Source: Pseudomonadota bacterium (lineage in GTDB: Bacteria; Pseudomonadota; Alphaproteobacteria; Ferrovibrionales; Ferrovibrionaceae). Taken from it: a DNA stretch of 6,467 nucleotides. Positions 1 through 5,673 of this stretch are shown piece by piece. Each line of letters begins with the position of its first letter. The stretch's first letter is position 1. The stretch covers positions 1-6,467 of the forward strand of contig JAJYTL010000186.1 of NCBI GenBank assembly GCA_021793055.1, read 5' to 3'. The translations under genes and the position numbers were made by a program. The notes under the pieces are model-generated. The model was not told the origin of the DNA. It searched no databases and saw nothing but the letters and a program-made list of their open reading frames with translations.

Positions 1-2
1 TG

Positions 3-161
3 CGTTCGGCGGTCGAGCATCCGTTCCGGGTTCTCAAGCGGCAGTTCGGTTATACGAAGGTGCGGTATCGCGGGTTGTTCAAGAATGAACAGCACCTGTT
101 CAGCCAGTTTGCGCTGGTGAACCTGTATATCGCCCGGCGGGTGATCACACCGGCCGGTTGA
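3..161 (+). CDS. IS5-family transposase, C-terminal 52 residues (partial at window edge)
   Basis: This is the C-terminal end of a DDE transposase that cuts and joins the ends of its own IS. The frame is open from the window edge and stops at TGA 159-161. The visible peptide begins RSAVEHPFRVLKRQFGY and contains the IS5/IS4-type signature R-(3)-E-(6)-K. R is at fragment residue 1, the catalytic glutamate at residue 5 and K at residue 12. The following KVRYRGLFKNEQHL stretch is also typical of the IS5 subgroup. The first two catalytic aspartates lie upstream of the window. Whether the full gene is intact cannot be seen. Even if it is, the IS right end is broken by the inserted miniature element, so this copy is probably immobile. 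Confidence 0.9.
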   Translation, partial: RSAVEHPFRVLKRQFGYTKVRYRGLFKNEQHLFSQFALVNLYIARRVITPAG

Positions 162-325
162 GGTTCGGGGGCGGAGTCTGTCCAGCATCCCGAAAACGGG
201 CGCTGGAAGCCTCCGAAAACCGAAAATCACCGCGAATTTCAGGCGCCAGGCGGCCAAACTCGGCCCCTGGCAGCCAATCGCCGTTCGCCCGACAGATCCA
301 AAGGGTAAAAACTTGCGCTGTTCAG

Positions 326-330
326 AGGTT
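326..330. repeat. TIME target-site duplication AGGTT, left copy
   Basis: AGGTT directly abuts the left inverted repeat and is repeated exactly at 548-552 directly abutting the right one. Five bp is the Tn3-family duplication length. Confidence 0.88.
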
Positions 331-368
331 GGGGTCTGAGTAGCAGCGGAGCAGAAAACCAACATAGG
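331..368 (+). repeat. Left terminal inverted repeat of the TIME (38 bp)
   Basis: Starts GGGGTCTGAGTAGCAG. Bases 331-360 are the exact reverse complement of 518-547. The inner 8 bp (361-368) match 5 of 8 positions in the right arm. Length and sequence fit a Tn3-family TnpA binding end. Confidence 0.93.
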
Positions 369-509
369 CCCATTTTGGCCAGGGGGTTAGCCGTTGATAG
401 ATTGTTGGACGGGTTTATGTGAGTTTTCCGGAGCGATTTAGGCGGATTTCAAGGAGTGTCGGCATCATCCCATCAAACCCACGTTTGTTGAGAAATCAAA
501 TTGTTAGCG

Positions 510-547
510 CTTGTGTGGGTTTTCTGCTCCGCTGCTACTCAGACCCC
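510..547 (-). repeat. Right terminal inverted repeat of the TIME (38 bp)
   Basis: Reverse complement of the left arm, perfect over 518-547 and 5 of 8 over 510-517. Read on the minus strand, its GGGGTCTGA supplies the TGA that now ends the truncated resolvase frame at 539-541. Confidence 0.93.
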
Positions 548-859
548 AGGTTCCTTAAGCGCGATCACCGATACGCGCCGGGCTTCCAATTCCTTTAGCG
601 TCGCGAGCAGGTCCGTCGTGCTGCGTCCCCAGCGCGACAGCTCCGTCACCAGAACCGCATCGATATGCCTGGCTTGAGCAAGGGCCATGACCTTGCGCCG
701 CTCGGCCCGGTCCAGTTTCACGCCCGAGCCGGTTTCCTTGAACGTGCCGACCACATCGTAGCCGGACCTTTCGGCAAATGCGGTGAGGTCTCGTTCCTGG
801 CGGGCACAGGACTGGTCGGCGGTCGAGACACGACCATAGAGGGCGACGCGCTGTCCCAA
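539..859 (-). pseudogene. Serine resolvase/invertase, N-terminal half only (disrupted)
   Basis: The 106-codon frame encodes the N-terminal catalytic part of a small serine recombinase of the Tn3/γδ resolvase superfamily. It starts GQRVALYGRVSTADQ, with catalytic Ser12 and Arg10. It continues to ELSRWGRSTTDLL, where R76 and R79 correspond to the conserved active-site arginines. Family members run to about 180-200 residues and carry the long oligomerization helix E and a C-terminal helix-turn-helix. Both are missing here. Residues 1-101 look native. The last five (KEPGV) are encoded by the IS5-type end and the TIME repeat, which supplies the stop. The only in-frame start downstream of the upstream TGA (866-868) is TTG at 857-859, with a weak GGGATGAG-like ribosome site. 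Intact relatives serve plasmid multimer resolution or transposon cointegrate resolution. This copy should not bind its site. Confidence 0.9.
548..552. repeat. TIME target-site duplication AGGTT, right copy
   Basis: Exact copy of 326-330 directly outside the right inverted repeat. Removing the element plus one copy rejoins a plausible IS5-type end, ...CAGAGGTTCC. Confidence 0.88.
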
Positions 860-1029
860 TTGAACTCATCCCGCTGGACGCCCCGCAAGCCCTTGTTCCT
901 GCTGGGTCACGAACCGTAGCAATCAGCCTACAGTCTAACTGGGACAAGGCCGAATGTCTTCCCCTCGACCCACCCACGCCTGTCACTTTGCATGTGGTGA
1001 CACGAATGTTGGGTCCGGGCCAAGATGGG
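860..1029. other. Gene-free spacer; dyad at 981-1002 is a weak res or hairpin candidate
   Basis: No convincing gene lies between the resolvase remnant and the end of the mobilization operon. TGTCAC (981-986) and GTGACA (997-1002) form a 6-bp inverted repeat with a 10-bp centre. The TGTC/GACA edges recall recombination-site halves of Tn3-type resolvases, and the position upstream of the resolvase gene is where a res site is expected. The match is short, and I do not see the usual three subsites. It could equally be a minor hairpin behind the mobilization operon. Confidence 0.25.
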
Positions 1030-1602
1030 CTAATACCCTTGGATCACCCTGTAGTCCCCTTGGGTTCCGAACGTCCCAGCGTTTTCGTCCACTTCGACGC
1101 AGGGACGGTTGCCGGGATTGCATCGCTCCAGCCGATCCAGCATCCCGGCCTTTACCCAGGCGTCATGATTGGCCTGCAACGTTGCGATCTGGTCCTGCAA
1201 TTTTTCGATTCTCCCACTATCCCACCACACCAGGGCCGTGCTGCTCAGCCAGCCCAGCAGCACCAGAGCGACCATCAGCGCCATGATCCAGCCCAGCAAC
1301 CGCCAACTCGCCCATTGCACCACCCGCCGCAACGCTGCCTCGGCACGTCCGGTATCTGCCGCCACTTTGTCCAGTTCGCCCAGTAGCGGTTGGGTCGCGA
1401 CCCGCACCGCCTTCACCCCCTCACCGGCCGCCCCGGCCAGGCTTGCCAACACCGCCGCATGCACGGCCTTGGGCATGCCCTGTGCCAGCGCCGCCAGCGC
1501 GGCCCGCTCCGCCGCCAGCCCATCCAGCGCCGCTTGCACCGCCGCCTGCTGATGTTCGGCAATTTCCATCAGCCCGTAGAGCCGGCCCTCCGCTTCGCTC
1601 AT
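1030..1602 (-). CDS. MobB-like membrane-anchored mobilization accessory protein
   Basis: This 190-aa protein probably anchors the relaxosome at the inner membrane or helps dock it to a coupling protein. The role is inferred from position and architecture, as for RSF1010 MobB. Residues 1-95 are alanine- and leucine-rich and likely helical or coiled-coil. Residues about 101-126 form one hydrophobic segment ending in WW. Residues about 131-147 are a second short coiled coil (RIEKLQDQIATLQ). The conserved-looking C-terminus carries Cys161 and Cys168 (ERCNPGNRPCVEVDE) and ends GDYRVIQGY. The cysteine pair may form a disulfide or bind a ligand if the tail is periplasmic. Its ATG (1600-1602) overlaps the relaxase stop in ATGA, so translation is probably coupled. 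No signal peptide is seen. Alternatives are a generic membrane protein co-transcribed with the relaxase or an entry-exclusion-like protein. I am confident it is a gene and moderately confident of the role. Confidence 0.8.
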   Translation of the reverse strand: MSEAEGRLYGLMEIAEHQQAAVQAALDGLAAERAALAALAQGMPKAVHAAVLASLAGAAGEGVKAVRVATQPLLGELDKVAADTGRAEAALRRVVQWASWRLLGWIMALMVALVLLGWLSSTALVWWDSGRIEKLQDQIATLQANHDAWVKAGMLDRLERCNPGNRPCVEVDENAGTFGTQGDYRVIQGY

Positions 1603-4376
1603 AGCGACATCCCACGATCCCGAGACAGGGTTTGTTCCCGCTGTTTCCGGGCGACCTCCCGCGCGGCTTCAAGCGCAAGATGGCCCCGCATCTCTGTCTC
1701 GGCGCGCTCCATTAGGCTGGTAATTGCGCGCTCCGGCTGCTGATCGGCCAACACTCGTGCCAGATCGGACCTTTCCCCAACCCCAAACGCCGGCCCGCGC
1801 TGGCGCAACGCTGTCGCCGCCTCGGGGTGAGCCCGCAGAGTCCGACCAAACTGAAGCAGCCGCGCCCGTGTGCCGCCAAGGGCCGGATCCACCTCCAGAC
1901 CTGGCAGCGCCTTGGTATACTCATCCATCAGCCGGTCCCATTGGTGCGCCAGGTCGCGGGCCTTCTCATCGCGGGCGGCATCGGCCGCCTGCCGCTGCTG
2001 ATGCGCCTCATAGCGTTGTCGGAACGCGGCCCGGCCAGATGCGATGGCCTGCGCCGGCACCACGATCTCGCTCTCCATGCCCCGCCGCTCGGCATAGGTG
2101 GCGCGGTCATAGTCGAGCGTTGTTTCCTTGGCCTGCGAGCGCGACAGGCGCGCCGACAGCGCGCCGACGTCACTGAACTCCGACCTATCGGCATAGATCT
2201 GCACGCTGTCCCGGTGCCGCGTCATCGACACATAGGTCAGGTGCCGGTCCATCGTGCCGGAGGCCAGCACATACGCCCGATCCACGGTCGCGCCCTGGGC
2301 CTTGTGAATGGTGGTGGCATAGCCGTGGTCCACCGCCGCGTAATCGGCCATGGAAACCGACACCACCCGCCCCTGGCCCGGCCCCTCGGGAGAATCCAGT
2401 CGCACCACAAGGCGGTCGCCCTCGGCCTCGCCGACGCCGTGCGTCCGCTCCACGGTCGCCAGCATCCCGTTCTTGACGCCCAGTTCCCGGTTGTTCTCAC
2501 GGAACAGCAGCCGGTCGCCTGGCGCAAAGGCGCGCTCGCCCTCGGTCGTCCGGTAAACCCGCTCGTCCGCCAGCTCGCCCCGCTCGCGCCGAACGGCTCG
2601 GATCGCCTCGTTGAGCTTCCGCACGTCCGCATTCCGATGCGCCAGCACCAGGCGCGAGCCATCCGGACGCGCCTCCATGTCCGCCGCCACGTCCCGCACG
2701 ATCGCGTCCCGCGCGTGCGCGCCGGTTTCTTCCAGCCGCACCGCGCCCCGCTCGGCATAGGCGGCCAGCCCCTCGGCCGTGCGGTACCGGCCGAAATCCA
2801 CCGATGCCGCCCGCTGCCAGGCCTCGCCTTGCCGCCGTATCCCTTCCAATTCGACAAACCCAACCCGCTCGGTAATGGCCCGGAACGCCGCCCCAGCTCC
2901 GATCGGCTGCAATTGCTCCGGGTCACCGACCAGCACGATTTTCGCCCCCGCCCGCTCCACCGCGGTGACGAACTTCGAGAGCTGCTTCGAGCCGACCATG
3001 CCCGCCTCGTCGATCACGAAGACATCGCCCGGGCCAAGCGTATCGAACCCGCGCTCCCAGCTCCGCTCCCAGGACGCCAGTGTGCGCGAGACGATGCCGG
3101 AGGATTCCTCCAGCCCCTCCGCCGCCTTGCCCGCCAGCGCCGCCCCATGCACCCTGAAACCCTGTGCCTCCCAGGCCCCCCGCGCCGCCGCGAGCATCGT
3201 GCTCTTACCTGCTCCGGCGAGACCCACCACGGAGGCGATGCGCTCCGGCCCGGTGACGTGCGCAATGGCCGCCCGCTGTTCGTCGGCGAGGAAGGGCCGC
3301 GCGCCGATGGCCGCCGCCACGTGCCCGCTGGCGACGCCAAACCCGCGCCCGGCGACCATGCGATCGGCGCTGACCGCCATATCGCGCTCGATGCCAACCA
3401 TTTCCCGCGTCGAATAACGCGCCTGCTCGATCGTACGCCCCCCCTCATCGCGCCGCTCAGCCTGCAACGCCATCAGAGCTGGCGACGCCATCGCCTTCGC
3501 GAAAGCCGCCTGGAACGCATCGGCGTCACCGATATAGCGGTGCAGCGCGCGCGCCACGTCGTGAAAGTCGAACACGCTCTTTTCGTTGGTGATGAGCGTC
3601 AAAACCTGTTCCGGCTTCTCGCGGATCAACGCGGCGTTGTGCTCCGCCGCTTCCTCATCGACCCGAACCCGCGATACCGCCTTGCCCCGCCGCTCCATCT
3701 GCGTGGCATGGACCCCCATGTGCTGCGTTGGCTCGATCTCGAGCCCGCACTCCTGATGCGAGCGATGGTCGATCCGGATTTCCAGCCCGGCGCGCGCCAG
3801 ATGCTCGTTCGTCCGTTCTTCCCAGCCGACGCGGATGTCCCGCAATTGCTCATGTGTCGTCGGCAGGCCAAACGCCGCCAGCTTCTTGTTCTCCAATTCT
3901 AAGTCAGATTTTTCACCAAGGCCTTCCGGGCCAACCTTCCGCGTCGTCATCACGATGTGCGCGTGGTGGTTGCGAATGTCGGTATCGCCATGCGGGCTGT
4001 GGATCGCGAAATCGACCGCCACGCCATACCGATCGGCGAGGCCTTGGGCGAACTTCCGCGTCAGCTCAAGCCGCTGCTCGGATGACAGCTCATGCGGCAG
4101 GGCAACCTCGATTTCACGGGCGACACGCGCATCCTTGCGCTTCTCGGAAGCCTCGGCGGCATTCCATAAGGCCGAACGGTCCTTGGCCCACTCGGCATCC
4201 ACGCCTTCCGGCAATGCGATCTCGGCGTGCTCGACGCCGGAGCGCCGACTGAAATCATGCACCAGGCCGTCGCGTTGGTTTTGCAACTTCTCAGCCGCCC
4301 GATAGGCCATGGCGGCAACCGAGCTACGCCCGGAGGCCCGTGAAATAGGCTTCATGCTCAGGTGATAGATTGCCAT
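1599..4376 (-). CDS. traA: MOB_Q relaxase-helicase, MobA/TraA (Ti-plasmid TraA-like)
   Basis: This 925-aa protein would nick oriT, stay covalently bound to the 5' end of the transferred strand and unwind it for conjugation. The N-terminal MobA/MobL relaxase domain covers residues 1 to about 230. It starts MAIYHLSMKPISRASGRSSV and holds the likely nucleophile Tyr25 (AAMAYRAAEK). The metal-binding histidine motif HSPHGDTDIRNHHAHI is at 126-141. A RecD/TraI-type superfamily 1 helicase domain follows. Its Walker A is GLAGAGKST (385-393), its Walker B VIDEAGM (454-460, D456/E457), and motif III is GDPEQLQP (484-491). Motif V is around YATTIHKAQGATVDR (686-700) and motif VI is YVSMTRHR (715-722). 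The tail after about 750 is charged and helical, with no recognised domain. Length and domain order match TraA relaxases, and all key residues seem intact. The ATG at 4374-4376 opens directly on the family N-terminus, with only a weak ribosome site upstream. It is first in an operon with the MobB-like gene and diverges from the accessory gene at 4579 across oriT. Confidence 0.95.
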   Translation of the reverse strand: MAIYHLSMKPISRASGRSSVAAMAYRAAEKLQNQRDGLVHDFSRRSGVEHAEIALPEGVDAEWAKDRSALWNAAEASEKRKDARVAREIEVALPHELSSEQRLELTRKFAQGLADRYGVAVDFAIHSPHGDTDIRNHHAHIVMTTRKVGPEGLGEKSDLELENKKLAAFGLPTTHEQLRDIRVGWEERTNEHLARAGLEIRIDHRSHQECGLEIEPTQHMGVHATQMERRGKAVSRVRVDEEAAEHNAALIREKPEQVLTLITNEKSVFDFHDVARALHRYIGDADAFQAAFAKAMASPALMALQAERRDEGGRTIEQARYSTREMVGIERDMAVSADRMVAGRGFGVASGHVAAAIGARPFLADEQRAAIAHVTGPERIASVVGLAGAGKSTMLAAARGAWEAQGFRVHGAALAGKAAEGLEESSGIVSRTLASWERSWERGFDTLGPGDVFVIDEAGMVGSKQLSKFVTAVERAGAKIVLVGDPEQLQPIGAGAAFRAITERVGFVELEGIRRQGEAWQRAASVDFGRYRTAEGLAAYAERGAVRLEETGAHARDAIVRDVAADMEARPDGSRLVLAHRNADVRKLNEAIRAVRRERGELADERVYRTTEGERAFAPGDRLLFRENNRELGVKNGMLATVERTHGVGEAEGDRLVVRLDSPEGPGQGRVVSVSMADYAAVDHGYATTIHKAQGATVDRAYVLASGTMDRHLTYVSMTRHRDSVQIYADRSEFSDVGALSARLSRSQAKETTLDYDRATYAERRGMESEIVVPAQAIASGRAAFRQRYEAHQQRQAADAARDEKARDLAHQWDRLMDEYTKALPGLEVDPALGGTRARLLQFGRTLRAHPEAATALRQRGPAFGVGERSDLARVLADQQPERAITSLMERAETEMRGHLALEAAREVARKQREQTLSRDRGMSL

Positions 4377-4418
4377 GGTACGATCTTACTACCAAGCACT
4401 GAGTTGCGTAGCAACTCG

Positions 4419-4430
4419 TAAGTGCGCCCT
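4419..4430 (+). other. Predicted nic site TAAGTGCG/CCCT
   Basis: Matches the MOB_Q nic consensus (TAARTGCG/CCCT). By analogy with RSF1010, the cut is predicted between G4426 and C4427 on the plus strand, with relaxase Tyr25 joined to the 5' phosphate of C4427. The exact position is inferred from the family. Confidence 0.82.
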
Positions 4431-4461
4431 TAAACCTAAGGGGCCCCTTAAACCTAAGGGG
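4427..4461. repeat. Two tandem dyad repeats starting at the nick
   Basis: Copy 1 (4427-4443) is CCCTTAAACCTAAGGGG and copy 2 (4444-4461) is CCCCTTAAACCTAAGGGG. Each can fold with a 6-7 bp stem around an AACC loop. Together they make a perfect central palindrome TAAGGGGCCCCTTA (4437-4450). Four alternating half-sites therefore permit two hairpins or one larger cruciform. They could be binding sites for the accessory protein or a regulator of the divergent promoters, or a secondary structure of the entering strand. The function is unknown. Confidence 0.85.
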
Positions 4462-4578
4462 CTATCTTAAAGCGCATAATTTTTAGCGTATGATTTAGTT
4501 ATTGAGAGGAATAAATTTGACGTGCAATCGGATATTGGTATCGTGTTGAAATAAACCGGCAAAGAGGGTAATTGGGTC
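4462..4578. promoter_or_regulatory. AT-rich divergent control region with a candidate promoter for the accessory gene
   Basis: The GC content drops sharply here compared with the coding regions. A plausible plus-strand promoter is TTGACG (4517-4522), 16 bp, then TATCGT (4539-4544), about 35 bp before the start at 4579. Imperfect direct repeats AGCGCATAAT (4471-4480) and AGCGTATGAT (4485-4494) match at 8 of 10 positions, lie 14 bp apart and could be operator half-sites. The relaxase promoter on the minus strand is probably also here, but I cannot pick one set of boxes. A ribosome site GAGGG (4564-4568) lies 10 nt before the accessory-gene ATG. Confidence 0.45.
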
Positions 4579-4908
4579 ATGGCCAGGCTGCCGCTCAAAG
4601 AGAAGATCGCTCAGCTCGAAGCCCGCGCCAAGACGCTGAAGGCGCGAATGGCAAAACAGGATCGCGCCAAGAACACCAGGCGTAAGATCCTGATCGGTTC
4701 TCTGGTGCTCCATCACCTTGAACACAGCGGCGATGGCGAGTTCCCGAAACCCCTTGCCGACTGGCTTAGGCGCGAGCTCCCGAAATCCCTTACACGCGAT
4801 GAGGATAAAGCCATCTTCGCCGATCTGCTCGGCGCAAGAAACGGCGCAAATGCGCCGACCGGGACCGCGGAAAGCCAACCACCTGAGCCAGATAAAATTG
4901 GTAACTGA
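4579..4908 (+). CDS. TraD/MobC-like relaxosome accessory protein
   Basis: This is a small, basic 109-aa protein that probably binds oriT DNA and assists the relaxase. The sequence begins MARLPLKEKIAQLEARAKTL, an N-terminal coiled-coil (residues about 5-30). A basic patch, KQDRAKNTRRKILIGSLVL (about 26-44), resembles the KxDTRRKILxGA signature of the TraC/TraD/MobC accessory proteins that accompany TraA/MobA relaxases. A short helical domain follows, GEFPKPLADWLRRELPKSLTRDEDKAIFADLL, with a disordered polar tail after about 87. The ATG at 4579 has GAGGG 10 nt upstream. The gene is divergent from the relaxase across oriT, exactly where TraC/TraD-type genes sit on Ti-like plasmids, and would be the first gene transferred. 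Which named subfamily it belongs to is uncertain; I leave the symbol blank. Confidence 0.82.
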   Translation: MARLPLKEKIAQLEARAKTLKARMAKQDRAKNTRRKILIGSLVLHHLEHSGDGEFPKPLADWLRRELPKSLTRDEDKAIFADLLGARNGANAPTGTAESQPPEPDKIGN

Positions 4909-4962
4909 TTTCCGTCTCAACCCCGCTCTGATTTCTCTTCGGCAGACTCATAGAGTGGATTA
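4909..4962. other. Convergent spacer between accessory gene and toxin gene
   Basis: A short gap between convergent genes. ACTCAT (4946-4951) and ATGAGT (4966-4971) make a 6-bp inverted repeat with a 14-nt centre that overlaps the toxin's 3' end. There is no T-tract, so I do not call a terminator. Confidence 0.3.
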
Positions 4963-5385
4963 TCAATGAGTGCCCCACGGGTTCAAAAGCGGCACGCCAG
5001 TTGCCTCGAAGTCGGCGATGTTGTGGGTCACGACCGTCATGCCATGGACAAGGGCCGTCGCCGCGATAAGCCCGTCCCGGTAGGGCTGGGGGTCTGGCAC
5101 ATGCAAGCGCGCGCTGCATCGGGCAACGGCAGTATCAACCGGCAGAACGCGGTCGGCGAAGGTCGGTAAGACATACTCATCCAGCCAGCTACGCAAGATT
5201 GCGCCTTGAGCGGGGTCTTTCCGTTCTAGCTGCAAAACGCCAATTTCCAGCTCCTGGACGACGATAGCCGAGAGGAAAAGGCTACCTTCCTGGACCGTTT
5301 GGGCCCAAGTGGCGACATTGGGATGAGCTTTTCCAGTCCTGGCTTTTCGCAGCTCGGAAACGACATTGGTGTCGAGTAAAAACAT
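4963..5385 (-). CDS. vapC: PIN-domain toxin of VapC/FitB type
   Basis: This 140-aa protein is a probable Mg2+-dependent ribonuclease toxin that would block translation when free of its antitoxin. The PIN-domain acidic residues are all present: Asp5 in MFLLDTNVVSEL, Glu45 in VVQELEIGV, Asp104 in YRDGLIAATAL, and the last acidic site around Asp125 in THNIADFEATGV. DTNVVSELRK and the ending FEATGVPLLNPW are typical of the FitB/VapC branch. The length is normal for the family. The ATG (5383-5385) overlaps the antitoxin TGA by one base (TGATG), so translation is coupled and the antitoxin is made first. Cleavage target unknown. On a plasmid the pair most likely acts as a maintenance module. Confidence 0.93.
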   Translation of the reverse strand: MFLLDTNVVSELRKARTGKAHPNVATWAQTVQEGSLFLSAIVVQELEIGVLQLERKDPAQGAILRSWLDEYVLPTFADRVLPVDTAVARCSARLHVPDPQPYRDGLIAATALVHGMTVVTHNIADFEATGVPLLNPWGTH

Positions 5386-5642
5386 CAGGAAAAATCGACA
5401 GAACGGGCGAGTTCGCGGGAGCGCGGAAATTCAATTTCGATATCTTCAACACCAGCCGGCCATCCCAAGGCATCCGCGATGCTCCGGCGCTTGCCGGTGA
5501 TGCGCAGGTATTCCTCAATGCTGAGCAGGACATGGGCGGGTTTGCCCCGGTCGGTGATAAACACCGGCCCTTCGGAAGCGGCTTTCTTGGCGCGGCTGGT
5601 GTCCTGATTGAACTCCCGGCTGGATAGGGTGGTGATGGTCAT
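5385..5642 (-). CDS. vapB: Phd/YefM-type antitoxin partner of the PIN toxin
   Basis: This 85-aa protein would bind and neutralize the PIN toxin and repress the operon. The Phd/YefM fold covers residues about 1-50 (MTITTLSSREFNQDTSRAKK, then GPVFITDRGKPAHVLLSIEEY). The acidic toxin-binding tail (DIEIEFPRSRELARSVDF) is typical of antitoxins paired with FitB/VapC toxins. I chose ATG 5640-5642 because AGGAG lies 7 nt upstream (5650-5654) and the protein then starts at the family N-terminus. An in-frame ATG at 5685-5687 would add 15 residues, but it falls inside the inverted repeat that looks like the operator, so it is unlikely. The symbol follows the toxin; by fold it is closer to Phd than to AbrB-type VapB. 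Confidence 0.92.
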   Translation of the reverse strand: MTITTLSSREFNQDTSRAKKAASEGPVFITDRGKPAHVLLSIEEYLRITGKRRSIADALGWPAGVEDIEIEFPRSRELARSVDFS

Positions 5643-5673
5643 GGAGGAACTCCTGTTTGCAGAGGCAAGCCGA

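Larger units (their letters stand above)
331..547. mobile_element. TIME: 217-bp Tn3-derived inverted-repeat miniature element
   Basis: The element is bounded by terminal inverted repeats at 331-368 and 510-547. The outer 30 bp are identical between arms, and 35 of 38 positions match over the full length. The ends begin GGGGTCTGA, the classic start of Tn3-family ends; 38 bp is the canonical Tn3 end length. It is flanked by a perfect 5-bp direct repeat AGGTT (326-330 and 548-552), the duplication size made by Tn3-family TnpA. The 141-bp interior has no ORF of note. These features together define a non-autonomous Tn3-family MITE, known as a TIME, which would need a TnpA supplied in trans. It sits inside the end of the IS5-family element and is therefore the youngest insertion here. 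Confidence 0.92.
1..554 (+). mobile_element. Right end of an IS5-family insertion sequence, interrupted by a miniature element
   Basis: The segment carries the 3' end of an IS5-family transposase followed by a non-coding tail. I infer that its right end lies near 554. If the 217-bp element at 331-547 and one AGGTT copy are removed, the tail reads ...CTGTTCAGAGGTTCC followed by TTAA, which resembles right ends of the IS5 subgroup (family knowledge). TTAA at 555-558 would be the 4-bp target duplication of the YTAR type that IS5 favours. The resolvase reading frame on the other side stops matching its family at exactly this point. The left end and second TTAA copy lie outside the window, so the boundary is inferred, not proven. 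Confidence 0.7.
4396..4461 (+). other. oriT: oriT: origin of transfer, RSF1010/MOB_Q type
   Basis: The perfect hairpin GAGTTGC-gta-GCAACTC (4401-4417) sits immediately 5' of GTAAGTGCGCCCT (4418-4430). This is the MOB_Q arrangement: a relaxase-binding inverted repeat, 8-9 nt, then the nic core TAAGTGCG/CCCT, as known from RSF1010, pTF1 and pSC101 relatives. It lies between the divergent relaxase and accessory genes, where Ti-type plasmids also keep oriT. The flanking GCACT (4396-4400) and AGTGC (4421-4425) can lengthen the stem around a GTA bulge. Two dyad repeats begin at the nic position. Cleavage of the plus strand would send the DNA to the right of 4427 first. Confidence 0.88.

Noticed and set aside
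158..343. A 61-codon plus-strand ORF after the transposase
   Set aside because: It crosses the left boundary of the TIME, has no family features, and lies in the non-coding tail of the IS.
555..986. A 143-codon minus-strand frame covering the resolvase
   Set aside because: It is a shifted frame over the resolvase; only the 857-859 start frame gives recognisable recombinase motifs.
2237..2926. A 229-codon minus-strand open frame inside the relaxase gene
   Set aside because: It is a same-strand shifted frame, rich in Arg/Trp/Gly, with no motifs; a composition artefact.
1827..3902. A 691-codon plus-strand open frame
   Set aside because: It lies wholly antisense to the relaxase gene, whose motifs are clear. 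Its composition (His/Arg/Pro/Leu-rich, no domains) is typical of a shadow frame in high-GC DNA.
4427..4461. CRISPR-like or iteron array
   Set aside because: Only two back-to-back copies with internal dyad symmetry and no spacers; iterons would need more copies and a nearby replication gene, neither seen.
4427..4461. Rho-independent terminator
   Set aside because: There is no T-tract after the hairpins on either strand, and the location at oriT between divergent genes does not need a terminator.
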